Shown here piece after piece: positions 38,450 to 46,438 of a DNA stretch of 64,000 nucleotides. The stretch lies in the NCBI RefSeq assembly GCF_026342015.1, contig NZ_JAPENL010000001.1, positions 3,038,001 through 3,102,000 on the forward strand. The letters run 5' to 3'. The notes under the pieces are model-generated. The model was not told the DNA's origin, did no database searches, and saw nothing but the letters and a program-made list of their open reading frames with translations. Origin of the DNA: Micromonospora lupini. Its GTDB lineage: Bacteria > Actinomycetota > Actinomycetes > Mycobacteriales > Micromonosporaceae. Position 1 is the stretch's first letter. Every line of letters begins with the position of its first letter. Both the position numbers and the translations under genes were made by a program.

Positions 38450-38937
38450 GTCCCCGCCAAAACGTGATCGAGGACTGGCCCCGACTGACCGCCAGGGACG
38501 TGAGTTTTTGTCCGGTATCAGAGTTTGCGTCCCGTGGTCGGTGCCACCCGGGCGGCGGAATCGTGGGCCCGGCGCGGTCGTTATACCTGGCATGCCGCCG
38601 CGACCCCCGGGCCGCGGCGCACGGCAGCCGCCGGGAACACCCGACCGGCCCCCACGGTTACACCCCCGCAGGGCCGAGCAGCACCACGTGCTGGCCCGTG
38701 CGGCCGTCGCCGGGAACACCCCGCCGGTCGCCACGGTTACACCCCCGCACCACCCGAGCACCGCGACCGTCGAGAGCCCGGCGGAATGACCCGCCGCCCC
38801 GCACGGTTACACGTTGTCCCGACGCCGGCCCCCTCGGGCCGCCGGGCAGAACCCCAGAACCTTCCCCCAGCACGCCGCGGCACCCCCGTCCCCCATGGGG
38901 TGTGCCGCGCACCCCCGATGCAGAGGAGCACGCCATC
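38450..38937. repeat. Intergenic region with three spaced copies of CACGGTTACAC
   Basis: No gene is supported here; the short frames are Pro/Arg-rich. The 11-base motif CACGGTTACAC occurs at 38653-38663, 38732-38742 and 38802-38812. The first two copies sit in longer related blocks (38630-38680 and 38709-38760) that share GCCGGGAACACC on one side and CCCCCGCA on the other. The region leads into the C39-peptidase gene, so the copies may be regulator-binding sites. Confidence 0.75.
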
Positions 38938-39600
38938 ATGCGTACCGATCTGATTCGTAAGACCGCTCTGACCGCTGCTGGCCTGGCGTTCACCGGTGGC
39001 GCCATCGCCGGCCCGGTGACGACCGCGTTCGCCGCGCCGAGCACCGACAAGCCCACCACCCAGACCCAGACCGACCGTAAGCCGTCGGGTGAGCGTCAAC
39101 TCGGCGTCCGCTACCAGGCGCAGCCGAACTTCTACTACTGCGGCCCCGCCGCGGCCCGTAACGCCCTGTCCGTGCAGGGCAAGGACATCAGCGTCGACGA
39201 CATGGCCAAGGAGATGGGCACCACCGAGGCCGGCACCAACAGCATCAACGACATCACCCCGGTACTGAACAAGGAGACCGGCAAGGCCGACGCCTACCAC
39301 TCCGTGGAGATCAGCAAGCCCGACGCCGACGCCACACAGACCGATACGCTGCGCGCCGACGTGGTCAAGACCGTCGACAACGGCCGGGCCGTGGTCGCCA
39401 ACATCGCCGGCACCACCACCGACACCGACGGCGGCACCCACTCGTTCGAGGGCGGGCACTACATCAGCGTCGTGGGCTACCGCGACAACGGCACGATCGT
39501 GAGGATCGCCGACTCGGCCGACCCGAACACCGCCTCCTACGACGTCACCATCGAGCACCTCGCCGACTGGATCGCCACCCGCGGCTACGCCACCAGCTGA
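38938..39600 (+). CDS. Secreted C39-type cysteine peptidase-like protein
   Basis: 220 residues. The signal peptide (IRKTALTAAGLAFTGGAIAG to AFAA) is followed by a Peptidase_C39_2 domain: catalytic Cys in NFYYCGPAAARNALS, His in GGHYISVVGYRDNG and Asp in RIADSADPN. The oxyanion Gln is in YQAQPNF. Such stand-alone secreted C39-like proteins are frequent in actinomycetes and their targets are unknown. GAGGAG lies nine bases before the ATG. A strong hairpin follows the stop. Confidence 0.87.
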   Translation: MRTDLIRKTALTAAGLAFTGGAIAGPVTTAFAAPSTDKPTTQTQTDRKPSGERQLGVRYQAQPNFYYCGPAAARNALSVQGKDISVDDMAKEMGTTEAGTNSINDITPVLNKETGKADAYHSVEISKPDADATQTDTLRADVVKTVDNGRAVVANIAGTTTDTDGGTHSFEGGHYISVVGYRDNGTIVRIADSADPNTASYDVTIEHLADWIATRGYATS

Positions 39601-39622
39601 CCCCGCGAACACACAAACCGAC

Positions 39623-39652
39623 AGGGCCGGACCCCACCAGGGGTCCGGCCCT
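39623..39652 (+). terminator. Intrinsic terminator after the C39-peptidase gene
   Basis: A perfect 13-bp stem (AGGGCCGGACCCC and its complement) with a 4-base loop begins 22 bases after the stop codon and is followed by TTC. Confidence 0.85.
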
Positions 39653-39664
39653 TTCGGCATGACG

Positions 39665-39699
39665 GGGTTGCCTGCTGTCCAGAGCACAGCAGGCAACCC
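39665..39699. terminator. Second hairpin, 14-bp perfect stem
   Basis: GGGTTGCCTGCTGT pairs exactly with its complement across a 7-base loop, 12 bases after the first terminator. It may be a back-up terminator or serve the opposite strand. Confidence 0.7.
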
Positions 39700-39723
39700 G
39701 CCGACCGCGTCACGGGTCCTTTG

Positions 39724-39907
39724 GAGCTGATGTCGTAAACGAATCAGGGGATGGCCGACCGAGCCGCGAACGAAGCAGAGGATGGCCGGGCCGGGCCGCG
39801 AACGAAGCAGAGGATGGCCGGGCCGGGCCGCGAACGAAGCAGAGGATGGCCGGGCCGGGCCGGGCCGGGCCGGGCCGGGCCGGGTGATTCGTTCACGACA
39901 TCAGCTC
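39724..39907. mobile_element. 184-bp MITE-like element with 23-bp inverted ends and internal tandem repeats
   Basis: The ends, starting GAGCTGATGTCGT on the left and finishing ACGACATCAGCTC on the right, are 23-bp inverted repeats with one mismatch. Inside are three copies, at a 32-base period, of a unit beginning GCGAACGAAGCAGAGGATGG, plus a degenerate fourth copy overlapping the left end. Seven CCGGG pentamers follow at 39850-39884. There is no coding sequence and no clear target-site duplication. It could be a miniature inverted-repeat element or a large hairpin with expanded stem filler. Confidence 0.6.
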
Positions 39908-39999
39908 GACAGGTCGCCGAACTCACCTGCCGGCCCTGCGCCGAGGCCGGGTTCGGCAGGCATCTTCGCGGGGCATCTCTGCTCAGCCGACCAAGGGGC

Positions 40000-41172
40000 T
40001 CAGCCGCCGGAGTCGTCCATCTCGGCGCCCTCGGGGACGGTGTCGTCGTCCCGGCTGGCCAGCCAGCCGTCCGGGAGGAAGACCTTGCCCGGCGAGTTGG
40101 TACGCCCGCGCGGCTGACCCAGGGCGGCCACCGGGAAAGGCTCCGCCGGGTCGAGCTTGCCGAGCAGGTCGTCGAGCTGGGCCAGGCTCTCGATCATCGC
40201 CAGCGAGCGACGCAGTTCGCCACCGACCGGGAAGCCCTTCAGGTACCAGGCGACGTGCTTGCGGAAGTCGGTACAGCCGTCCCGCTCACCGCGGGCCGGG
40301 TTGCGGGCGCCGGCCACGAACTGGTCGACGAGCAGCTCGGCGTGCCGGCGCATGGTCACCGCCACCTCGCCGAGGGTGGGCAGGCGCCGCTCGGGCCGCC
40401 CGTTGAAGGCGGCCTCCAGATCGGCGAACAGCCACGGCCGGCCGAGGCAGCCGCGCCCGACGACCACGCCGTCGACCCCGGTGTGGGCGATCATCCGCAG
40501 CGCGTCGTCGGCTTCCCAGATGTCGCCGTTGCCGAGCACCGGCACGTCGAGGGCCTGCTTCAGCGTGGCGATCGCGTCCCAGTCGGCGGTGCCCGAGTAG
40601 CGCTGCGCGGCCGTCCGCCCGTGCAGGGCCACCGCGGCAACGCCGGCGTCCTGGGCGGCGAGCCCCGCTTCGACGTACGTCAGGTGGTCGTCATCGATGC
40701 CCTTGCGCATCTTCACGGTGACCGGCACCCCGGAGGGTGCGGCGGCGTCCACCGCGGCCCGCACCAGGCGGGCGAAGAGCCGGCGTCGCCACGGGAGCGC
40801 CGCACCGCCGCCGCGCCGGGTGACCTTGGGGACCGGGCAGCCGAAGTTGAGGTCGATGTGGTCGGCCAGGTCGCGCTCGACGACGATCCGCACGGCGGCG
40901 GCGGTGACCTCCGGGTCGGTGCCGTAGAGCTGGAGACTGCGCGGCTGCTCGTCGTCACCGAACGCGATCATGCGCAGCGTCTTCGGGTTGCGCTCGACAA
41001 GCGCCCGGGTCGTGATCATCTCGCAGACGTAGATGCCGCCGCCCTGCTCGCGGCAGAGCCGGCGAAACCCGACGTTGGTGATCCCGGCCATCGGCGCGAG
41101 CACCACCGGCGGCCACACCTGGTAGCCGCCCAGGGTCAACGGGCGTCCGGTCGCCACCGCAACATCAGTCAC
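40000..41172 (-). CDS. dusB: tRNA dihydrouridine synthase (DusB type)
   Basis: 390 residues. The flavin barrel starts VVLAPMAGITNVGFRRLC and includes IDLNFGCPVPKVTRRGGGAAL (catalytic Cys in GCP), VTVKMRKGIDDDH, VALHGRTAAQRYSG, VLGNGDIWEADDALR and GVVVGRGCLGRPWLF. It reduces uridines in the tRNA D-loop with FMN and NADPH. The GTG start lies six bases after a TATAAT box, so the mRNA is probably leaderless; an upstream in-frame GTG would start before that box. Confidence 0.93.
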   Translation of the reverse strand: MTDVAVATGRPLTLGGYQVWPPVVLAPMAGITNVGFRRLCREQGGGIYVCEMITTRALVERNPKTLRMIAFGDDEQPRSLQLYGTDPEVTAAAVRIVVERDLADHIDLNFGCPVPKVTRRGGGAALPWRRRLFARLVRAAVDAAAPSGVPVTVKMRKGIDDDHLTYVEAGLAAQDAGVAAVALHGRTAAQRYSGTADWDAIATLKQALDVPVLGNGDIWEADDALRMIAHTGVDGVVVGRGCLGRPWLFADLEAAFNGRPERRLPTLGEVAVTMRRHAELLVDQFVAGARNPARGERDGCTDFRKHVAWYLKGFPVGGELRRSLAMIESLAQLDDLLGKLDPAEPFPVAALGQPRGRTNSPGKVFLPDGWLASRDDDTVPEGAEMDDSGG

Positions 41173-41178
41173 TCTCCG

Positions 41179-41184
41179 ATTATA
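41179..41184 (-). promoter_or_regulatory. TATAAT -10 element of the dusB gene
   Basis: A perfect TATAAT on the minus strand is separated by six bases from the GTG of dusB. Transcription would start at or next to the G of the start codon, giving a leaderless message. No good -35 is visible. Confidence 0.55.
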
Positions 41185-41236
41185 AGGAGAGGTTCCTCCA
41201 CCTATGCCTGGCACACGGCGGGCGCCCGGGGCCGAC

Positions 41237-41854
41237 CTAGCGAGCCACCCGTCGGGCGGTGCTGAATCCCGTCCCGCTCCGCCCCGTGCAGGTCTGGAGC
41301 ACGAGGTCGTAGTGGCTCATCCAGGATGGCAGCGAGCCGCCCTTGCGCGGCTGCCACCGATGCCCGACCACCCGATAGGTACCCGTGCACGGCCCCGACC
41401 CGACCCGCACCACAGTCCCTGTCGCGAGGTCGTCCAGCCACGCCCAACCCATCGTGTCGTGCCCCGCCAGGAGGCACGTCGGCGACGTCGTCCAGGTGAC
41501 CAGCGCTCCTCGGTCGACCGCGGTCTGCGAGTGGATCGCCGTGACGGGCGAGAGACGTGTCGTACCGGTCCCGGGGGACGCGACCGGCTTGCGAGCGCGC
41601 CGGGACGCGACAGGCGGCTCGGGCCTCTCCTGGGCGGCCTCGATCATCCCCTCGACGGACGACGTGACCATGGCGAGGGGACCGCTCGACCCGCGGGACG
41701 CCGACGCGTTCGGCAGCGGGCTGGCGTGGGCGGCAACCTCGGCGGGCGCAGGCCGGGCGGCGCTGTAGTGGGCCGAGGAGCCCGCAAGCGCCGGCAGGCC
41801 CGCGACAATCGACGCCGCAGCGGTCAAGCGGAGGACAGTAAATCGCTTCGCCAA
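41237..41854 (-). CDS. Secreted sortase-like protein
   Basis: 205 residues. A signal peptide (KRFTVLRLTAAASIVAGLPALAG) and a Pro/Ala/Ser-rich linker lead to about 105 residues that read like a sortase core: CLLAGHDTMGWAWLDDL with the catalytic His, GTVVRVGSGPCTGTYRVVGH, and YDLVLQTCTGRSGTGFSTARR with the catalytic Cys and an Arg. There is no obvious substrate LPxTG protein nearby. The TTG start gives a classical signal peptide; an ATG 63 bases upstream (MKSIQRHSS) is possible but has no ribosome-binding site. Extra Cys residues could form a disulfide. Confidence 0.62.
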   Translation of the reverse strand: MAKRFTVLRLTAAASIVAGLPALAGSSAHYSAARPAPAEVAAHASPLPNASASRGSSGPLAMVTSSVEGMIEAAQERPEPPVASRRARKPVASPGTGTTRLSPVTAIHSQTAVDRGALVTWTTSPTCLLAGHDTMGWAWLDDLATGTVVRVGSGPCTGTYRVVGHRWQPRKGGSLPSWMSHYDLVLQTCTGRSGTGFSTARRVAR

Positions 41855-41990
41855 CGTCGTCTCACTTTCTTCCGACTGAGACCACGATATCGAAGAATGG
41901 CGTTGAATTGATTTCATCGGCCGCGACCCGCCGCCGGTCGACAATTGCCGACAACCGATTTCGTCTCGTGTCCCGTCCCTGGCCCGGAAC

Positions 41991-42034
41991 CGAAAGTGCC
42001 TCCTCTCCACGGCGGTGGAGAGGAGGCACTTTCG
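41991..42034 (-). terminator. Perfect 20-bp hairpin terminator after glyS
   Basis: Twenty bases beginning CGAAAGTGCCTCCTCTCCAC pair perfectly across a GGCG loop, starting eight bases after the glyS stop. It ends in CTTTCG on either strand and may work in both directions. Confidence 0.9.
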
Positions 42035-42042
42035 CCATCGGG

Positions 42043-43422
42043 TCAGCAGCCGGGAAGGCGCTCGATCAGGTAACGCTCGACCTGGTCCAGGGAGACCCGC
42101 TCCTGGCCCATGGTGTCGCGGTTCCGCACCGTCACGGCGTTGTCGTCCAGAGTGTCGAAATCGACCGTGACGCAGAACGGGGTGCCGATCTCGTCCTGCC
42201 GGCGGTAGCGGCGGCCGATCGCCTGCGAGTCGTCGAACTCCACCACCCAGCGCTTGCGCAGCAGCGTCGCGAGGTCCTTCGCCTTGGGCGAGAGCGCCTC
42301 GTTGCGCGACAGCGGCAGCACCGCCACCTTCACCGGGGCCAGCCGCGGGTCGAACCGCATCACCGTGCGCTTGTCCACGCCGCCCTTGGTGTTGGGCGCC
42401 TCGTCCTCGTCGTACGCCTCCAGCAGGAAGGCGAGCACGGCGCGGGTCAGACCGGCGGCCGGCTCGATGACGTACGGCATCCAGCGCTCACTCTTGGTCT
42501 GGTCGAAGTACGACAGGTCGACGCCGGAGTGCTTGCTGTGCGTGGAGAGGTCGAAGTCGGTGCGGTTGGCGACACCCTCCAACTCGGCGAACTCGGTGCC
42601 GCCGAACTGGAAGCGGTACTCGATGTCGACAGTGCGCTTCGAGTAGTGCGAGAGCTTCTCCGCGGGGTGCTCGTAGAGGCGCAGATTGTCCGCCGACAGA
42701 CCGAGGTCGAGATACCAGTTCCAGCGCTCCTGGAGCCAGTACTCGTGCCACTCCTCATCGGTGCCCGGCTCGACGAAGAACTCCATCTCCATCTGCTCGA
42801 ACTCGCGGGTCCGGAAGATGAAATTGCCCGGGGTGATCTCGTTGCGGAACGACTTGCCGGTCTGCGCGATGCCGAACGGCGGCTTCTTGCGGGCGACCGT
42901 CTCGACGTTCTTGTAGTTGACGAAGATGCCCTGCGCGGTCTCCGGGCGCAGGTAGTGCAGCCCCTCGTCGCTCTCCACCGGGCCGAGGTAGGTCTTCATC
43001 AGGCCGTTGAACATCTTCGGCTCGGTGAAGGTGCCCTTGTTGCCGCAGTTGGGGCAGTTCAGCTCGGCGAGCGAGGCCGGCGCGTGGCCGTGCTTGGCCT
43101 CGTACGCCTCCTCCAGGTGGTCGGCCCGGAACCGCTTGTGGCAGAACTGGCACTCGGTGAGCGGGTCGACGAACTCGGCGATGTGGCCGGACGCCTCCCA
43201 CACCTTGCGAGCCAGGATCACCGCGGAGTCGAGGCCGACGACGTCGTCGCGCTGCTGGACCATTGTCTTCCACCACTGCCGGCGGACGTTCTCCTTGAGC
43301 TCCACGCCGAGCGGACCGTAGTCCCACGCCGATCGGGTGCCTCCGTAGATCTCGCTGGAGGGGAAGACGAAGCCTCGGCGCTTGGCGAGGCTGACGACGG
43401 CGTCGATACGGTCGGCTGGCAT
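42043..43422 (-). CDS. glyS: Glycyl-tRNA synthetase, alpha2 type
   Basis: 459 residues, class II synthetase of the dimeric type. Recognisable pieces are [20 protein letters not shown], a zinc-binding CQFCHKRF and NCPNCGNKG, motif 2 [20 protein letters not shown] and motif 3 [19 protein letters not shown], then the anticodon-binding domain ([13 protein letters not shown]). It charges tRNA-Gly. The order with nearby zur and recO genes matches mycobacterial glyS. ATG start. Confidence 0.96.
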   Translation of the reverse strand: MPADRIDAVVSLAKRRGFVFPSSEIYGGTRSAWDYGPLGVELKENVRRQWWKTMVQQRDDVVGLDSAVILARKVWEASGHIAEFVDPLTECQFCHKRFRADHLEEAYEAKHGHAPASLAELNCPNCGNKGTFTEPKMFNGLMKTYLGPVESDEGLHYLRPETAQGIFVNYKNVETVARKKPPFGIAQTGKSFRNEITPGNFIFRTREFEQMEMEFFVEPGTDEEWHEYWLQERWNWYLDLGLSADNLRLYEHPAEKLSHYSKRTVDIEYRFQFGGTEFAELEGVANRTDFDLSTHSKHSGVDLSYFDQTKSERWMPYVIEPAAGLTRAVLAFLLEAYDEDEAPNTKGGVDKRTVMRFDPRLAPVKVAVLPLSRNEALSPKAKDLATLLRKRWVVEFDDSQAIGRRYRRQDEIGTPFCVTVDFDTLDDNAVTVRNRDTMGQERVSLDQVERYLIERLPGC

Positions 43423-43539
43423 GTTTCCTCCTACGCCGGCTGGCGGTCGGCGGGGGCGAGATGTGGATGGATCGGGTCGGTTCGGGACAACGGTACGACC
43501 ACCGGCGTCCCGAGCCCAGCAGAATACCGGGGGGCGGGG

Positions 43540-44019
43540 TCAGCTCACCCCGCAGACCTCCATGCCGCCGGTCTGACCGTCCTGGCCCAGGCTGACCTGC
43601 TGGCGCTCCCGGCCACCCCCGTCGAGGGTCACGTCGACCGGGACGGTCAGGTTGTTGGTGTCCACCTCACCCACCCGGAACGCGGTGACCTGCGGCTCGG
43701 CGGCCGCCCGCCGCTCGAACTCGGGGCGGGACTCGCGCCGCTGCGCGTCGTCGCAGAGCTGGTCGTACGCCCGGCCGTAGTTCCGCTCGACGAGCGCCTG
43801 GTAGTAGTCGTCGGTGACCGTGCGGCCCTGCTCGCGGACCGCCTGCACGCCGCTCACGGCCAGGCCCACGACTGCCGTGCCTCCTCCGCCACAGCAGAGC
43901 AGCACGGCGAGGGCGCCGACGCCGAGGCCGATCCAGAGCCGTTTGCGACGACCCTCGGTGGGCGGCGCGGCGAACGGCGGAGCCACACCGGGACCGGGCG
44001 GCGGGGCGGGTGCGGTCAT
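43540..44019 (-). CDS. Hypothetical membrane-anchored protein
   Basis: 159 residues. A Pro-rich cytosolic N-terminus, one membrane helix (LWIGLGVGALAVLLCCGGGG) and an extracellular domain that contains TVTDDYYQALVERNYGRAYDQLCDDAQRR and two later cysteines' worth of loop. This layout matches the many actinobacterial proteins with a DUF4878-like NTF2-type fold. Function unknown. It stands alone between glyS and a monooxygenase-like gene. Confidence 0.72.
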   Translation of the reverse strand: MTAPAPPPGPGVAPPFAAPPTEGRRKRLWIGLGVGALAVLLCCGGGGTAVVGLAVSGVQAVREQGRTVTDDYYQALVERNYGRAYDQLCDDAQRRESRPEFERRAAAEPQVTAFRVGEVDTNNLTVPVDVTLDGGGRERQQVSLGQDGQTGGMEVCGVS

Positions 44020-44043
44020 AGGAGCAGCGTAGTGTCCTGCCGC

Positions 44044-44385
44044 TCAGCGGTAAGGACCCGCAGCCCGATCACTCTCGGCGACCACCACGGCTCCCCCGGG
44101 TGCGGCGCTGGCCAGCGCCTCGTACGCGGACGGCTCGTCGACCGACTCGGCGAGCAACGGCACCGCGCTGACCTTTACCTCGAACGCGCCCAGCGCCCGC
44201 CGGTAGGTGCCTACCGACTCCCACTCGGTGACGAGTGACCAGTACCGGGGGTCGTCCAGGGCTCGGACCAGTTGGCCGCGCAGGTAGCCGGGGCAGGCGG
44301 CCAGCGCGGTGAGGGCGTTGTGCGCCCGTTCGGTGAAGCCGTCGGCGACATCGACGTCGACCACGAACCGGTTGGTCACCAGCAC
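44044..44385 (-). CDS. Antibiotic biosynthesis monooxygenase (ABM) domain protein
   Basis: 113 residues. The fold is indicated by VTNRFVVDVDVADGFTERAH, PGYLRGQLVRALDDPRYWSLVTEWESVGTYRRAL, which follows the ABM pattern of a beta-strand, helix and the W-x-S motif. The family includes cofactor-free oxygenases and heme-degrading enzymes; the specific reaction is unknown. Divergent from the next small membrane protein. Confidence 0.8.
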   Translation of the reverse strand: MLVTNRFVVDVDVADGFTERAHNALTALAACPGYLRGQLVRALDDPRYWSLVTEWESVGTYRRALGAFEVKVSAVPLLAESVDEPSAYEALASAAPGGAVVVAESDRAAGPYR

Positions 44386-44414
44386 CTGGGGTTCCTCCTC
44401 GTAGAGTCTGTGGG

Positions 44415-44672
44415 ATGCAGCGTACGCAGCGCCCTCTGCTGGCCCGGTTGGCCGGGGCTAACCCGACGTCGGTGTTCCTGCTCACCCTGGTGGTGGTGCT
44501 TGTGGCGTTCTTCACGCCGGGGGTGGTCGGCGGGCTGCTGACGCTGGCCCTCGCCGCCGTCCTGATCGCCCTGTTGGCGACCACCTGGCCGGTTCAGGCG
44601 CCGCAGACCCGGCTGATCCGGCTGCTGATGCTGACCCTGCTGGTCACGGTGGGTCTGGCGAAGCTGCTCTGA
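44415..44672 (+). CDS. Small two- or three-span membrane protein (DUF6703-like)
   Basis: 85 residues: NPTSVFLLTLVVVLVAFFTPG, GGLLTLALAAVLIALLATTWP and RLLMLTLLVTVGLAKLL form membrane segments. The N-terminal LLARLAGANPTSVF pattern is shared by a family of short actinobacterial proteins. Function unknown. Confidence 0.75.
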   Translation: MQRTQRPLLARLAGANPTSVFLLTLVVVLVAFFTPGVVGGLLTLALAAVLIALLATTWPVQAPQTRLIRLLMLTLLVTVGLAKLL

Positions 44673-44690
44673 CATGCAAGCATGCGTTTT

Positions 44691-44705
44691 TGACAATCAT
44701 TGTCG
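44691..44705 (+). promoter_or_regulatory. Zur-box-like palindrome before the zinc importer operon
   Basis: TGACAATCATTGTCG is a 15-base near-perfect palindrome close to the Zur consensus TGAAAATGATTTTCA. It lies 21 bases before the znuA start codon, and a Zur homologue is encoded 3 kb downstream, so zinc-dependent repression is likely. Confidence 0.8.
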
Positions 44706-44726
44706 TTACCACGGACAGTTGGGGAC

Positions 44727-45677
44727 ATGACCAACCGCACCACGTCCCGTGTCCTGGCCGCCGCGACCGCCCTGCTCGCCCTGAGCGCCGGTGCCGGCTG
44801 CTCCACCGGCGGCGCCGCCGGCGCCGACCCCCAACGGGTCGACGTGGTTGCCGCGTTCTACCCCCTCCAGTTCCTCGCCGAGCGCGTCGGCGGTGACGCG
44901 GTCCGCGTGACGAACCTGGCCAAGCCCGGCGCCGAGCCGCACGACCTGGAGCTGAGCCCGAGCCAGGTCGGTCAGGTCACCGAGGCCGAAATGATCGTCT
45001 ACCTCAAGGGCTTCCAGCCTGCGGTGGACGAGGCGGTCGCGCAGGACGACGATGACCGGGTGTTCGACGTGGCAAGCGTGCAGCCGCTGTTGGACGCGAG
45101 CGCCGGTGGCCACAACCACCAGGGCGAGGAGGAGCAGGGCGAGGAGCAGCACGGGCACGCCAAGGACCCGCACGTCTGGCTCGACCCGACCCGCCTCGCC
45201 GACATCGGCGACCAGCTCGCCAAGCGTCTCGGCACTGTCGATCCGGCCCACGCCGCCGACTACACCGCCCGCGCCACGGCGCTGCGCGCCGACCTCACGA
45301 CCCTCGACGGCGAGTTCACCCAGGGCCTGGCGACCTGCCAGCGGCGGGAGATCGTGACCAGCCACGCCGCGTTCGGCTACCTGGCCGACCGCTACCGGCT
45401 CGACCAGGTCGGCATCACCGGGCTGACCCCCGACGTCGAGCCCTCGCCACAGCGGCTCGCACAGGTCATCGAGAAGGCCAAGGAGCACCGGGCCAGCACG
45501 ATCTTCTTCGAGTCGCTTGTCAGCCCGAAGGTCGCCGAGACCATCGCCGGTCAGGTCGGCGCGAAGACCGCGGTGCTCGACCCGATCGAAGGGCTCGCCG
45601 CGGGCAGCGGCTCGGACTACCTTTCGGTGATGCGTACCAACCTGCAGACCCTGCGGACGGCGTTGAGCTGCTCGTGA
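44727..45677 (+). CDS. znuA: Zinc ABC transporter substrate-binding lipoprotein
   Basis: 316 residues. A signal sequence ending in the lipobox SAGAGC is followed by the TroA/ZnuA fold: VVAAFYPLQFLAERVGG, GAEPHDLELSPSQVG (metal-binding His), a His/Glu-rich loop around residue 140, DPHVWLDPTRLADIG (His), IVTSHAAFGYLADRY (His) and LDPIEGLAAGSGSDYLSVM (Asp). It captures zinc outside the cell for the importer encoded next. The ATG after GGGG is used; it lies 21 bases past a Zur-like box. Confidence 0.92.
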   Translation: MTNRTTSRVLAAATALLALSAGAGCSTGGAAGADPQRVDVVAAFYPLQFLAERVGGDAVRVTNLAKPGAEPHDLELSPSQVGQVTEAEMIVYLKGFQPAVDEAVAQDDDDRVFDVASVQPLLDASAGGHNHQGEEEQGEEQHGHAKDPHVWLDPTRLADIGDQLAKRLGTVDPAHAADYTARATALRADLTTLDGEFTQGLATCQRREIVTSHAAFGYLADRYRLDQVGITGLTPDVEPSPQRLAQVIEKAKEHRASTIFFESLVSPKVAETIAGQVGAKTAVLDPIEGLAAGSGSDYLSVMRTNLQTLRTALSCS

Positions 45678-46435
45678 GCGCCCCCGTCATCACCGTCGAG
45701 CACGGCGCGGTCGGCTACGACGGCCGCCCGGTGCTCCGGGACGTCTCGCTCACCGTGACCGCCGGGGAGGTGGTCGCGGTGCTCGGGGCAAACGGCTCCG
45801 GCAAGTCCACGCTGATCCGCGCGATCCTCGGCCTCGTGCCGCTCGGCGCCGGCTCGATCACCCTCTTCGACAGGCCGTTGCGCCAGTTCCGCCAGTGGCA
45901 GCGCATCGGGTACGTCCCGCAGCGTCTCGGCGCCGGCGGAGGCGTGCCCGCCACGGTCCGCGAGGTGGTGGCCTCCGGCCGGCTGGCCCGCCGGGGCGTA
46001 CTCCGTCCACCAGGCGCCGCCGACCGGGCCGCAGTCGACTCGGCCCTGCGCGCGGTCGGGCTCGCCGACCGGGGCAGCGACCCGGTGGCCACCCTCTCCG
46101 GCGGTCAGCAGCAGCGCACCCTGATCGCCCGCGCGCTGGCCGGCCAGCCGGAGCTGCTGATCCTCGACGAGCCCACAGCCGGGGTCGACGCGGCCAGCCA
46201 GGAGGCGTTCGCGGGCGCGCTGCGCGACTTCGTCGCCGACGGCGGGACGGTGCTGCTGGTGGCACACGAGCTGGGCCCGCTGCGACCGGTGATCACCCGG
46301 GCGGTCGTCGTCCACCAGGGCGGCATCTGTCACGACGGCGCGGTTCCGGACCCGGCCGGCCACCACGCGGAGCCCGACCACGACCACGTGCACCCGCACG
46401 GTCCCGACGAGCCCGCCGGGCTGTGGAGCAACTGA
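45674..46435 (+). CDS. znuC: Zinc ABC transporter ATP-binding protein
   Basis: 253 residues. Walker A AVLGANGSGKSTLIRAIL, signature TLSGGQQQRTLIARAL and Walker B ELLILDEPTAGVD are intact. The C-terminal tail is rich in His and Asp (HHAEPDHDHVHPHGPDE), which is often seen in zinc transport ATPases and may bind metal. The GTG start overlaps the znuA stop (GTGA). Confidence 0.93.
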   Translation: MSAPVITVEHGAVGYDGRPVLRDVSLTVTAGEVVAVLGANGSGKSTLIRAILGLVPLGAGSITLFDRPLRQFRQWQRIGYVPQRLGAGGGVPATVREVVASGRLARRGVLRPPGAADRAAVDSALRAVGLADRGSDPVATLSGGQQQRTLIARALAGQPELLILDEPTAGVDAASQEAFAGALRDFVADGGTVLLVAHELGPLRPVITRAVVVHQGGICHDGAVPDPAGHHAEPDHDHVHPHGPDEPAGLWSN

Positions 46436-46438
46436 GAA

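Noticed and set aside
37250..38761. 503-residue minus-strand frame over the hexosaminidase gene
   Set aside because: Antisense to a clear GH20 enzyme; Gly/Arg-rich with no domain.
38508..38953. Small genes in the gap before the C39 peptidase
   Set aside because: Short Pro/Arg/Gly-rich frames in several phases over duplicated DNA, no ribosome-binding sites.
39735..39852. CRISPR array
   Set aside because: The units are direct tandem copies at a 32-base period without unique spacers.
41173..41214. Longer dusB start at the upstream GTG
   Set aside because: A TATAAT box lies between the two candidates, so the message would start after the upstream GTG.
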